From the NCBI GenBank assembly GCA_008711295.1, contig VUYV01000610.1:62001-126000 (forward strand): a stretch of DNA of 64,000 bases. Direction: 5' to 3'. Below the pieces are notes generated by a model, which did not search any database, was not told where the DNA came from, and was given only the letters and a program-made list of their open reading frames with translations. This DNA is from Anarhynchus alexandrinus. Lineage: Eukaryota > Chordata > Aves > Charadriiformes > Charadriidae. The position numbers and the translations under genes were made by a program. Shown here one piece after another: positions 40,299 through 52,400 of the stretch. Each line of letters begins with the position of its first letter. Position 1 is the stretch's first letter.

Positions 40299-40901
40299 TC
40301 ATAGAATCATGGAATAGTTTGAGTTGGACGGGACCTTTAAAGGTCATCCAGTCCAACCTTCCCTGCAAAGAGCAGAGACATCTTCAACTAGATCAGGTTG
40401 CTCAGAGCCCCATCCAGCCTGACCTTGAATGTTTCCAGGGATGGGGCATCTACCACCTCTCTGGGCAACACGTTCCAGAGTTTCACCAACCCCATTGTAA
40501 AATATTTCTTCCTTATATCTAGTCTAAATCTTCACTCTTTTAGCCTCTGGTCCTATCACAATAGGCCCTGATAAAGAGTCCCTCCCCATCTTTCCTGTAG
40601 GCCCCCTTTAAGTACTGAAAGGCTGCAATAAGGTATCCCCAGAGCCTTCTATTCTCCAGACTGAACAACCCCAGCTGTCTCAGCCTGTCCTGATAGAAGA
40701 GGTGTTCGGTCCCTCTGATCATTTTTGTGGCCCTCCTCTGGACCCTCTCCAACAGGTCCATGTCTCAGGTGCTGAGGGCTCCAGAGCTGGACGCAGTACT
40801 GCAGGTGTTATCTCACCAGAGGGGAGTAGAGAGGCAGAATCACCTCCCTCGGCCTGCTGGCCACACTTCTTTTGATGCAGCCCAGGATATGGTTGGCTTT
40901 C
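40299..40901 (-). mobile_element. CR1 LINE, 3' 0.6 kb, reverse orientation
   Basis: In plus view it opens with the octamer tail (TCATAGAATCATGG) and GAGTTGGACGGGACC. The CR1 3' UTR and the antisense of ORF2 follow. Landmarks include CCAGGGATGGGGCATC, CTCTGGGCAACACGTTCC, and GTGGCCCTCCTCTGGACCC. It stops abruptly at GGTTGGCTTTC (40901), where ordinary CR1 would continue upstream, so it is 5'-truncated. It faces head to head with a plus-strand CR1 that begins about 50 bases away. The two copies are of different CR1 subtypes (FQYLKGAYRKDGEG type here). Confidence 0.95.
40540..40899 (-). pseudogene. CR1 ORF2 reverse-transcriptase C-terminal remnant (broken)
   Basis: The minus-strand translation shows the CR1 C-terminal signature in pieces. 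[19 protein letters not shown] starts the segment, in a frame that later meets a premature TAA where CR1 normally reads through. After a frame change the 73-codon stretch [12 protein letters not shown]...LGLFSLENRRL...GAYRKDGEG follows. It ends in a stop near 40540 caused by a small deletion, compared with the plus-strand relatives in this window. There is at least one nonsense change and two frame shifts, so the copy is dead. The catalytic part of the enzyme is absent. Confidence 0.85.
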
Positions 40902-40951
40902 CATGATAATAAAACTATACCCTTTGTCCTTTTAGATACAGATTTTGACAT

Positions 40952-41383
40952 CTTGAAAGGTTTAGCGAGCAAGTCTTATGAAGAGTGGCTGAGGAAACTG
41001 GGGTTGTTTAGCCTCGAGAAAAGGAGGCTGAGGGGAGCCCTTGTCACTCTCTACAACTACCCGAAAGGAGGTTGTAGCAAGGTGGGTGTTGGTCTCTTTT
41101 CCGAAGTACCACGTGCTGGGACGAGAGGAAACGGCCTCAAGTTGCGCCAGGGGAGGTTTAGATTGGATATTATGAAAAATTTCTTCACTGAAATTGTTAT
41201 TAAGCATTGGAACAGGCTTCCCAGGGAAGTGGTTGAGTCACCATCCTTGGAGGTATTTAGAAGACATGTAGTTGTGGCACTTCGGGACACTGTTTAGTGG
41301 TGGATTTGGCAGTATTAGGTATACAGTCGGACTTGATGATCTTAAAGGTCTTTTCCAATCTAAATGATTCTCTGATTCTATGA
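40952..41383 (+). mobile_element. CR1 LINE, 3' 0.43 kb, forward orientation
   Basis: It begins at the CR1 position 'cttgaaaggtttagcgagcaagtc' and continues with TTATGAAGAGTGGCTGAGG and GGGGTTGTTTAGCCTCGAG. It ends in the 3' UTR GACTTGATGATCTTAAAGG and the octamer tail GATTCTCTGATTCTATGA. It is 5'-truncated at almost the same CR1 position as the copy at 61741, and belongs to the same LYNYxKGG subtype. With the minus copy on its left it forms an inverted pair. Arms of roughly 400 homologous bases are separated by about 290 bases. Confidence 0.95.
40956..41297 (+). pseudogene. CR1 ORF2 C-terminal remnant, frame open to the natural stop
   Basis: The CR1 frame is open from the truncation point to the stop TAG at 41295-41297, about 113 codons. 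Visible signatures are [13 protein letters not shown] near residue 17, [16 protein letters not shown] near residue 64, [18 protein letters not shown] and the terminal LRDTV. The frame happens to stay open leftwards across the junction into the antisense start of the neighbouring CR1. This gives a fused frame with an ATG at 40875 (about 140 codons). The enzyme core is missing, so no activity is expected. Confidence 0.85.
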
Positions 41384-43822
41384 TCTGCTTTGCTTATCCC
41401 AGTCAGTGGCATTTTGTTCTTCTTAAACCCCTTCAAAATAATGTTGGGAAGATCTTCCTGGTTTACTGCTTAAACATATTACCATCCCCATTCTGACCAC
41501 AAGAACTTTAAACAAACCTCATAGTTTAATTTCCAGGGTTATCTGACCATGTCCTTGGTGACAGTTATGTACCTAAAACCAATGAGAACCAAACACCTGG
41601 GTTCTTTTGCAGTTATTCACTCAAATAATTTTGACAATGGGAAGCATTGCATTGTGTGCATCTGGCCATCCTTAAAGATCAATATGACAGATTTCTACAT
41701 CTGTGATACCCACCTTAGAATTTCTATATTGTTCAAGGAGAAAAAAGGTGTTTCTAGGGCATAGGCCATTTTATTTTAAGGGAGATATCTGAAATTAATC
41801 ATAACTTAGAAATGTACATTTCCCTCAGTAAGTATAAAAAGAATCTAGTGTGAAATGCTCAGATGTAGTATGTACTTACTTGTGGGATTCCTAAGGTTAA
41901 GGAAGGTGAGCTAAAAGCATCCTTCTTCCTGTGCAAACTGCTGAGCTAGCACAATTTATAACCCTGCTCCACCAGTTTCAGAATCTGTTTCTCTTTGCTC
42001 CCTTTCTATTTTCCTGACATGTCCTCCTGTCATGCGTAATCAAACCACACTGTCCACCTGCAAATCCCTCCTTAAAACTCACCTCCATCTTAATCCTTAT
42101 GAAACACTGAACAAAGGCTTAGCTGTAGGCATGCCGGAATTGCTGTTTAGAGTGTTAATCCTCATTTTATCATTATTTTCTCATGCTTCCCCTCTTAAGA
42201 TACTGTTTCTTCCACATAGAGTGAGAGGCTTTTTTGAGCAGACGCTGATTTCTCATGATATGTATAAAGATCTGCCAGCACAGTGGGATCCAGTTGTTGA
42301 CTTAAGCTTTTAACTTCTACCAGAACAAAAACAACTTCATCAACAATAACAATGGTAACAGTAAGAACAATAATAATAACAATGAAAGTGTGACTTACCC
42401 TGTTAGCCCCTGCGGTGCTACAAGTAAATGTTGTCAACTAGCTGTGGTAAATCAAAACATGATCGTACTCACCAATTGAATTATTTGAACTGTTTTTCAA
42501 AAAATTGATTTCTTAAAATTTCTCTTATTTTTCATTTAGAATTTACATAATATTTGAAAATAAATGCTTCTTCATCTCTCTGACATTCTATGTGGAGATT
42601 TATGCTGGGGAAGAGGACTCACCTTACCCACAGTACTCAGGATGCCCCTTAAGAAGCACATATGCGCCTTGAAAATTCTTAGGATCTGTTGACAATGAGC
42701 CAAGGACTAGAGGAAATCTTTGGTTTCTTGTCTCTTGCAATGACGCTTTCAATGTCTATATTATATTTTGAAGGCATCTCTTCAAATTCAGGTTTGCCCT
42801 CTGAAAGCATAATTCCAAATACAGAGCGAGATGGTTTTTCAAATTCAAAGGACTGGCTATTCCTAATGGCGTAGTTCATCCACAGGATGCCTGTGAGATG
42901 GCTGGCAAGATTAGAGTGCATCTACAGCAGCACAGCACTTGGATTTGTGCTCCCTCTGGGCTCCATGTGGTACCTCTGTAAGCTTGTGCCATAATTGATG
43001 TACTTTGCAGTGTTTCCATAACATGAAACTTCAGGGGTTTATGGTGCATACCTTGAAGGTGGTTTAAGGGCATTTTAGAATTGTGGAATGAAGTCTTATT
43101 CAGTGTTGTCCTTATTCCCAACTGGGAATGGACTTTGGCCTCTACAATCCCATGGGACACTCCTGGGAATTTTCTCACTTGCTAGTTCATACAGATTAAG
43201 AATTAAACGGCATTGAAAATTGAGGATACCTTGGGTATGGTCTCATAAGCAGTATAGATATAGCATCAAAGACTAGACTTTAGGAAGAGAATACAGTGGG
43301 ATTCATGCACCTCATTTAGTTATGAAAGCAATATTTAGGATCTTAAAGAGCAGGTCTCTGTTTCCCATACTGATGTCATCCAAAATACCAAAATGCCATG
43401 AAATTTATATCAGTGGTGTCCAAAATGAGTTTAAAGTTACAGAAAATTTTCTCCTACCTCAAAATTTTAGTTTCTTTTACAATACCAAATGTAGTACTTT
43501 ACAAACTTTGTGTACTGAAATTGCTGTTTTCAATGTGGGCTGAAACGTCTGTTATGTGTTTTAAAACCTTTTACATCAGTGCTTTACAGAGAAAATTTAA
43601 CTACAAACAAAATAGCTCTTAATGTAGAAATGCAGTAGCCATGTTGGGACAATGTTGTTCCTGAACTAATAATTCTACTTCAATTAGGATAGCCTGGTAC
43701 TGCTCCCAGAACACGAGCTCATATTTGTGCATAGCATGGAAATGTGCAGGTTGGAGGTACTCGCATTAACTCAGACAGCTTGTTTCTTCAACTCAGAGCT
43801 TCAGAGCCTAAAGTAAATAGAA
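41384..43822. other. unique non-coding DNA
   Basis: There are only chance frames (up to 100 codons, 42876-43178 minus). A short stretch near 42045-42120, reading LSTCKSLLKTHLHLNPYE, faintly recalls very old LINE remnants, but I cannot support a call. An AAC/AAT-rich simple tract lies at 42325-42386. Confidence 0.45.
42325..42386. repeat. imperfect AAC/AAT-rich simple repeat
   Basis: ACAAC, AATAAC, AATGGTAAC, AACAATAATAATAAC and similar units follow one another over about 60 bases. It is a degenerate trinucleotide tract. Confidence 0.65.
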
Positions 43823-44040
43823 AATCATAGATATGTTGGTTGGAAGGAACCTCTAGAGATCTTCAACCTTTTGATCAAAGTAGGATTGTGAGCAACCACA
43901 AACTGTATATCTGGTAATTCTACCTAGCCAAGTCTAAAAAATTTGAGGGTGGAGATTTCAGTCTCTGAGTAACATCTTCCTGTGCTGCACGATCCTCCTA
44001 CTGGAAACAATTCTTCCTAATACATAACCCAAATCTCTCA
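43823..44040 (-). mobile_element. old, diverged CR1 LINE 3' end
   Basis: In plus view it shows the decayed tail AATCATAGATATG and GGTTGGAAGGAACCTCTAGAG. These are followed by weaker matches to CR1: GAGGGTGGAGATTTCAGTCTC, CCTCCTACTGGAAAC, and TTCTTCCTAATACATAACCC. This is the 3' UTR and the last ORF2 codons of an old subfamily with 'ggaacctctagagatc' in the tail region. No frame is left. A further patch at about 44290-44375 recalls a phrase common in avian interspersed repeats and may be a separate or continued fragment. Confidence 0.75.
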
Positions 44041-45898
44041 AAATGATTTTATTCACGATAAGAGTGTACCTTTGGCTTATAGTCAATTTAGCATCCGCTG
44101 TAACTCTTTTTCAGCAGTGAGTTCCCAGGCTTTGCAGGGCTCTATGCAAGATGTTAGAGCACTTCCCAGCCCACATGCAGAAATTCAGTTTCTCCTTGGT
44201 GAACTTTGCAAGTTGTTTTCTGACTCAGTTCTCCAGACTATCAAACTTCCCTGGTCTGAAACTCGTCCTTTTAGTATCTCAACCTCTTCCCATAATTTAG
44301 CATAATCTGCAAAACTGCTGAAGGTTCGCTCTGCCTCATCATCTAGACTGTTGCTGAGGAAATGAACAATGTGTGCATCTGTTGTATTCATGACTACCAT
44401 CATTGCTAAATTAACCACATTTTCCTTAAAGCCACCTGAACGGTCTCATGGATTAGTTAAATCATAAGCTCTGACGTCCCACATTACACTTGTAGCTCTT
44501 TGGGCACTATGATGTATTAGGTTATGGTCATTGTTAGTTTTCTCCATGTGTTTTTTTTTTTCTGCACCGAAATCTCCACATTTCTATGTGGTTCATATCC
44601 TGAAATTAGCCCTGGTCAGAATTTAACAGAAGGGCTCTCAAACCCTTTACAAGTTACAGTTCCAATGATTCAGAGATGTCATTCTGGTCCCCGACAATGT
44701 TTAGAAATGATGTAGTGGCTGAACATTTGTTATGTAGATGCAGAACCATGTATTAGGCACCAAACAAAGTGGATTTGTATGGACGAAACACCATTCTCTT
44801 CTGTAATATCAGTATGGACAGTTTATAACTAGTTCAGCAACAGCCAAATTGATATGTAAGCCATGCAAATTCACACACACCAACAGCTGCTCTCCCACTT
44901 GTACTCTCTTATTACTCCCTCTACTGCTGACTCATATTCAATTTATAACTCATTGCAATTATCTATATCCCTCTGTGTTTAAGGCAGATGTCATCAACCT
45001 GCAATGAAGGCAAGCAAAGCATTGCCTTATGTAAAAGAAGAATAATTCCTGCCACTCATTTTTCACTGAATTTCTTCAGCAGATAGTTTTTGATTTATTT
45101 GTATTATTAACGACATACATAATTTAGATGAAATTATTGCTGGTGACTCTCCATAAGAAACATTATTCTGTTGCACTGTCCAGTTTTAAATTATGAAAAT
45201 AATACACCTTAATGTATATCTAGGTTTATTAGCTACAGTATAAGAACTGGAACTTTAAAGAGAACTGTGGAATAAATTACCTTTCATAGCTGTTATTGAT
45301 CCTAGAAACATAAAACAAGAGAAGAATGCATAAAACATCTACTGGACAAACTTTGCGATAGAAGTTACTAGCTTCAGCTGGTATGGGATTTATTTTATAT
45401 TAAAAAAAAAAAATCATTCAAAGTACCAGTTGAACCAAATTTTTTCTCATTCATGGCAACAATTCTGGATTTAATGCAACCTAGGAGCCAAAATTCTAGA
45501 TATCTACTGTGGGAGTATTGTCACCTAATATTAGATGGATGTAGACATTTGTATCTGAAGTGCTCAGCCAAGGCTCCTTTATAGCTATCTTGTGCCCTGA
45601 ATAAGTATATGATCTGGGAGACACTTTAGCCATTACTAGTAAGCTATCTACAAATGCAATAAAGTTAATTTGTGAGGCTTGGTGTATGCATGTCTTCTTA
45701 TAGCACACAGCTCTAGTAGTGCCACATGATTTCAAACTCCAGAGAGAAATGCAGTGCATCACCACAGGTAATAGCACATCCCACATAGATGGAAAAGACC
45801 CAGGTGGATCTGAGTGACTATAAAATGGTGCAGCTCTTTACATGTCAGTCTGGTACCAAGGAAGCTGAGGACGCCTATTATAATCAGTCATAACTCGG
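44041..45898. other. mostly unique DNA, possible old repeat near 44.3 kb
   Basis: The patch 44290-44375 (TAATCTGCAAAACTGCTGAAGG...ATCATCTAGACTG) resembles, from memory, a phrase seen often in old avian interspersed repeats. I cannot name the family. The remainder is AT-rich and shows no genes; frames do not exceed 96 codons. Confidence 0.4.
45894..45898. repeat. left target-site duplication of the solo LTR
   Basis: CTCGG lies immediately before the TG of the LTR. It differs at one base from CTTGG just after the CA end (46488-46492). The difference would be a C-to-T change since insertion. Confidence 0.7.
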
Positions 45899-46487
45899 TG
45901 TCGTGGTTTAAACCCAGCCTGCAACTAGGGCCACTCAGCCTCTCGCTCACTTTCCCCCAGTGGGACGGAGGAGAGAATCAGAATAATAAAAGTGAGGAAA
46001 AACTCATGCATTGAAATAAAGAGAGTTCAATAGGTAAAGCAAAAGCCATACACGCAAGTGAAACAAAACAAGGAATTCATTCACTACTTCCCATCAGTAG
46101 GGTGTTCAGGTGTTCGGCCATCGCCAGGAAAGCAGGACTCCATCACACATAACAGTTACTTGGGAAGACAAATGCCATTACTCCGACCATCCCCCCCTCC
46201 TTCTTCTTCCCCCAACTTTATATACTGAGCATGATGTAAATATGGTACGAAATATCCCTTTGGTCAGTTGGGGTCAGCTGTCCTGGCTGTGTCTCCTCCC
46301 AACGTTTTGTGCACTCCCAGTCTACTCACTGGTGGGGCAGTGTGAGGAGCAGAAAAGGCCTTGACTGCTTAGCCACAACCAAAAACATCAGTGCACTATC
46401 AACATTACTCCTATCCCAAATCCAAAATATAGCACTATACCAGCTGCCAGTAAAAAAGTTAACTCTATCCCAAGTGAAACCACAACA
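45899..46487 (-). mobile_element. solo LTR of an avian endogenous retrovirus (589 bp)
   Basis: The plus strand starts TGTCGTGGTTTAAACCCAG and ends AAACCACAACA. The element thus begins TG, ends CA, and has short terminal inverted repeats. On the minus (sense) strand it opens TGTTGTGGTTTCACTTGGG and closes GGTTTAAACCACGACA. A TATATAAAG promoter motif sits near the middle (46216-46224). The flanks CTCGG (left, 45894-45898) and CTTGG (right, 46488-46492) match in four of five bases. This looks like a 5-bp target duplication, the length usual for ERVL-type elements. No internal viral sequence or second LTR is in the window, so it is a solo LTR left by LTR-LTR recombination. The match of its ends to common bird LTRs is from general knowledge. 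Confidence 0.9.
46216..46224 (-). promoter_or_regulatory. TATA box of the solo LTR
   Basis: TATATAAAG on the minus strand lies about 263 bases into the LTR from its sense 5' end, the expected place for a U3 promoter. Transcription would run leftwards, towards 45.9 kb and below. Whether it is active cannot be seen. Confidence 0.6.
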
Positions 46488-46492
46488 CTTGG
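46488..46492. repeat. right target-site duplication of the solo LTR
   Basis: CTTGG directly follows the terminal CA and is the partner of CTCGG at 45894-45898. Four of five bases are identical. Confidence 0.7.
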
Positions 46493-49400
46493 GCAGACAG
46501 ACTAGGTAGGAAATGATCATTCAAGTTTAAATTTGAGAATGCTGAATTGCTAGCACTCATGCTGTTACAAAAAAAAAAGTGTACTTTACACCCTCACGTG
46601 GACAGTCCTCCTGAACTTCATAATTTCTAAGGGGTCACACTTCGGTAACGCTTAACTCCCCACTGGGAAGTTAATGGACCCTTCCAGTTTACACCAACTG
46701 AGTGCCGGTGTGATGTGATGTCCTGGGCATTGAAACACAGCTTGCAAAGAACATGCTGTTCTCGATAAAATTCAGCCCCTGAAGGTAGATATTTAAATGT
46801 GTTTTCAGACCCTTAAATCAGTGGTATGATTTTTCCTACATGTACAATTCCCAGTGGGGCACAGGTACTGCAAACAGTTCCAAAGATAAAAGCAAGTGGC
46901 AAGGTCTCAGGGCACACACAAGTTACTAAGCATGTACATCAAGAAATGCCAGCTTGACTGTCTCCTGCCTTAATCCATTCTGTTATTAAAAAGACACAAT
47001 AAAAATCATCCATTCATAGATGTTATAAATCTTAAGCAGGTCTTGCTATAAAACACTGTAGGTGCAGTTTGCCTTATTAAAAGCTGGAAATTTTTTTCTT
47101 ATTAAAAATTCCCACTATTGCAGATGTGAGGCCTACTGTATGCATACCAATAATGATAATTATATTAAATTCCAATACAAATTTATTCAAATCGACTTGG
47201 CTTGTTGGCAATTTGAAAACTATTAGTTTACCAACACATAGTTTGGTAAGGTACTGTAATGTGCAAACAAGACAGCCAAAGTGAAATACTGGTATTGCCC
47301 ATATTTACATTTCAGTAGCTGCAATTAAAATCAAATAGATAAATAAGATGCTACAGCTGAAAGTGAGCAACTTAAAAATTAACACACATTGGGTTCTTCT
47401 ATAAGCAAAGAAGTGAGGGAACTAGAAAGTGAACAGACAAATTGATAAAAATTCCCTAGAAGTTAAGGCATTACTGAGAGAATGAAGAGAACTTCTGGGG
47501 AAGTAAAGGGGAATGTAGGATAGAGAAAATTGGCCATCATAATGATTAAATGAATAAGTTGTTTATTTTTGCCTCTGACTCCTGGAATGATAAATGTGGG
47601 ACTCTGAAAAGTGGCAGAACAATACCATTTGCTTAAATGCAGCATAGGTAAAGGGTTGAATAGAAAGACATCTTCATGGAAGTAAGGAACGGCAATGAAA
47701 GTCCAATAACATCACTTCAGGTTAATCACACACACAGAATGGCATTAAGAGAGACACAATGCACAGTTCCAATGCATATTTACTGAGCAAGAAAGGCTGT
47801 TTTCATATGGAAAGCCCATTTTGGGATTTGGAAGATGGGGACCAAGTTGTTGGCTCTGCCACCACCGTGTAACACGCTGTCTTCCTGATTTAGCTGTCTA
47901 AGGGAGATAATAGCCCTTTTCCATCCATCCTCATAATTTCTGTGGTGACCTTTCACATAAGCCAGGACCTGACTTTAAGAAATTTTTAAATATGGAACAG
48001 ATAACATTCTCCATCTAAGGCAGACTCTACTCTCGATAGGAGACTGGAGGCAAGAAATGGCTATAACACAGATCGGCAAGTTCAGGGGAATATTGACATT
48101 TTATTGTTCCGTAAGAGGGGTAGGGATTCTTATACACAAAGGTAAGTGTCAAGGAAGATTTTGACCTGGGGTAATGGAAAGAAAGACCAATTTCTTCCCA
48201 GCATGCGGGAAGTAGTATCTCCCGTGGGAAAAAATAGGAGCATACCTATCTGCAAATTGAGTAGGTTGGAAATGGATATTTGTGCAACGGGCAGGACAAA
48301 AGTGAGAATCAGTTTCTGAATATCTAATAATACAGAGCAGTAGAATGGTAATAATGAAAGAATTCGAGATAAAGGACTGGCCAGATGCACCAGAGACACA
48401 TCGGGAAGGGTATATGGAATAGTGTGGAAAGGCCAAGATGAAACGGTGAGCTGAACAAAACAAGAGTCAAGCTGTCAAGGTCAGAGAAAATGGATTATGC
48501 AGATGCAACAGCTTGAGAGGTTGGAAAAGAGTTTTGTCTGTCTGTTATTTCTATTTAGATTGTAAAATCTCCAGTGCAAGGCCTCTTCCTGGCTCTGAAA
48601 GGGGAACTGATTAGGTGAAAAGCTGGATCTTTTAGCTGCCAAGACTTGGATTTGAACTTGCAACATTTTTTTCCTTTCCTTAGTGCAGGCCAGAGAGGCA
48701 CTGTCTTTTCTGGTAGCAGGGTAGGGCATGTCAAATATAAGCTGGAAAACAGAAAGTTTGCACCCTGAGTGGTGATTGTAATACAGAAATGAAGACAAAG
48801 ATTCTGGATGTCTGCATCCTGGAGCTCGCTACATTTTTTTGTCTTTGTCTACATCAAAATCCTAAAAAAATTGTGCACTGTGAGGCACAGAGGTCACAGG
48901 GATCCTTCCTATCCCATTCATCAATTCCCATTCCACTTTCTTGACTCCTGCTCCTGTACAAGGGACAAGCACAGAAGAGGGCCTGACACTATCAACATCC
49001 GTGGGCTGAGGACTTGGAGGTGGGCATAGCTGTATAATAAGAACCACAACACAGATACTTATGATGCTAAAATATATTACCAAATATACAGAGTTAGTCT
49101 TCCCCATTTGTAAAGTAACAAGCACTTAGAAAAGACAGCAAGAAAAGAGAAATTAGATAGTACCCGCATTTGAAACTCAGGCAAAGTTTACAATTAGCAT
49201 AGACATCCTAGGCTGTGGATTAGAGACAGTATATATGCCAAAGTGAAGGTCATTTTTTGTTTAAGAGTTAATGTGAGATATATGGTATATTTTAAAGACT
49301 ATGGAACAGTATACATGCAACTGTATGTTTGTGTTTAGAATATACAAAGGGATATAAATGGATTTTGATACTTTTAACTTGCTATTTCTTTCCTCTTTAA

Positions 49401-52400
49401 TTATATCAGAGATTGGAGATGGAAGATCTTTCTTCCCCAGTTGCACCAGTCCTGAACATAAACACAGCCAGACCTGTAACTGGGGTGAAGTAGAAGATAT
49501 TCTACTGCAATCCTCATACTGGATCTAGAGTCCGGGTGTTTGTGCCAAGCCATACCCTTTCCTTCATATGTCAGAAACACCTATCTTTAATTTAAATTGT
49601 TGTCTCTTCTGCAGAAAGCTTTAAAGACAAGAAGAAAACAGGGCAAAAAAAATGTAATAAACAAGGTAGGGAGAGAAAGAGGGAGATTAAGACAGGAGGG
49701 AGGAAAAAGAAGTGTACAAGCAGAAGCAGAGATAAAGTTTTGTAAGAGAGAAAAGGTGATTGCAATAATGAACCCCCCCAGTGGGCAAAAACCTGCCCTA
49801 GATTGTGAAAGTCACTCATAGCAGCTCGAGCTCCAGGAATGTGAGACACCAGGCTGGGCTACTTTGTATGCTTCCTGGTACGCCAATACCAAGATTGCAC
49901 TTTGAGCTCCCAGCTGCTTCACAGCAGTGCTGGTGATTCAGTTCTGGGAGCAGAACCAAATATTTGCCTGTGTTTGTATGTGAAATGCACACTGAGTTCT
50001 TTTCTTTTCCTCTGTGCAAAACTGTAAGGTGGAAAAAAAATTCTAGACCATTAAAGCTACCAACAAACTGTCTTACTAATATTCTGCAATCTTTTTGTTC
50101 CTGTTGGGGGCAAAAAAGAGGAAAGGTCCTTTGTGCAGAAATAGAATAGAACAAGGTATTATATATCAAGTTATGCAACGGCTGCTCTGCTAAATATGAC
50201 TATAATGAAGTAATAAAAATGATAAGAATTTGTCCATGTTACTGGCTGGGTGGAAAGCCTGCTTGTCTAATACTGGAAAATAAATTCATGGCAACTAACT
50301 GGAGTTAGTCGGCTCAAAGGACCTAAGACGTAAAGCAAAAATATTGTTCATTTGGCCTTTAATTTCTGGATTACACTCATTTGACATTTTCAACCTTTCT
50401 ATTACAGCTGAGGGACAGAAAATTACTCTCTACTTTGAATGAAAGCTGAGATTCTTCTTCAGTTTGTTGAGTTTTGGGGTTTTTTTTTTTTTTCAATATC
50501 TGGAACTTTTAAGGAAAACAGGTGTAGAGAGACTCACAGGAAAATTACGTGAGATGGCAGCATAGAGTTTCATCGATATTTTGTTGGTGGGACCAGAAAG
50601 AGCCATTTTCAGCATGTACACCCAGGGTTTTCCAGTCACTGAGATCTGCACACCCCCTGCATATTTTTCAGCAGAGATAAGGTTCCCCTTAGAGCAAACT
50701 TAAGACTATAGATAACATGTTTTTCTTATTTACCTCCAGTAGCTTCCTAACTAGTACCCCATAGGTCCATGGAGCACAGGCTGAATGCAACAGTTTTGGT
50801 TTATCTTCCCTTCCTAACAAAAAACCCAAGTCTTTCCAAGTGTAATTCTTCACTGAACAAGTTCTTATTTTCCAATACACACTTACATATGCATTTCATA
50901 TACATATGCTTCTACGTGTATCTCCATAGTTTGCCAGCTTCAAGTTTTATACAGACCAATGCTGGAGGATTCTTACTAGAATTCTTACTAGTTGTTCCAA
51001 CGATTAATTATTTTCACTCCAAAGAAACATGCCCTATGTTAAGTTTGAACAAATAGAAAAAACTTCCAGTCACAGTATCACTTGTTATGCCTATTTCTGC
51101 TAGAGAATGCCTCACTGTTAAAGTATTTTTTTCCTTCTGTATATGAAACCTGTTGCAAATGTCAGTGATGTCCTGTGTGAACACCAGAAGAATGGAAAAG
51201 AAACACAACATTATTCCCAGCAGGAAGAGGAAGAGGGAAACTTCCTATCTTTGGGGGTTTTTTTGGTTCTTTTTTCCCCTTTCTGATACTGGCAGCAGCA
51301 GGGCTGTGAGATATTCATGTAAAGAAGCATGTCAGTGTGTCGGCTTGCAAAGAAGAGTGTAGACTGTTTGAAGAAACTGTTGAAAGAGAACCAGTGGCAT
51401 GAGAGAAACATGCAAAGCCACATGTAGCAACACAGTCATCATAGATTAGAGGAAAAAACAAGTGGAATAGGTAACAGCCAACCTGGTGAACTGCCAGTCT
51501 TTGTCTCTTAGTAGTGTGAAAGACTGAGACATGCCTTACATCCATCAGAATAACCAAGCTGATATACTGAGTGACCTGTTCTGTTTTCAGGTACTCTTTC
51601 CTGTGCAAGTCATGGAGGTGTTCACTGTTGTAATGCACTGGATCACACAGAGGATTCATCCTTCCTGTTAGAGAAAAACTTGGCATTTTGTTTGGAGTGT
51701 AAGTCAGTCATTCTTTGTGTCCTTGTATGGGGCCAGAGTACACATTGATGCAAGTTGGTGTTGCTCAAATAAAATCAGTGCTAGTTTATACCAGCAGAGT
51801 CTTTTTCCTTCATTTTTGTATTCAGGGAAGCTGAATGAATCATGCGCTCTTAGTTTTGATCTTTAGGTACTATCTTATTGTACTTACCTAATTATTTAAA
51901 CAGCTTATCTATCCTGAGTACTTTGCCAAACATTAATAAAACCATGCTAAACCTGTGAAAGATTATCATCTTAGGCACTCAAGAGAGCTGGAGACACCAC
52001 AGCTGGGATTTCAAAAAGTTTCTAGTTCCTAGATTGAATGACTTTCCTGAGAACACAAAACAAGTTCATCCAGCAAGTGAGAGAACTTGAAGAATTCCTC
52101 AAATGTGAATCTGGACGGCTTTTGGATATCAATCTGTTCAATGTTGCTCTGAGTTGGTTGGGTCTGGGTTAGAAGCAGAGTTCATCATTCCATGGAAATA
52201 TGTTGGATGAAACATAGATGTTTTCAGTCTACAGAAAACTTCTATGGTGACTTCAAATAAAGGATTTTGAGGACCAAAATGGCAGATGCTGTCAAGGAAG
52301 TTGTGTGGGACCCTGGTTCCACCAGCGTGCTTTTGTGAATCTAGTCTCATAGGCTCACAGCTCCAGCTAACATAAAAATAAATGCTTCAATGTTCCCAAA

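Noticed and set aside
42032..42313. Old LINE-like coding remnant (LSTCKSLLKTHLHLNPYE)
   Set aside because: The resemblance is faint and limited to about 18 residues, too little to call a family.
48130..48150. Splice donor AAAG|GTAAGT at 48142
   Set aside because: It is a good donor match, but there is no convincing acceptor or open frame upstream. Isolated donors of this quality are common.
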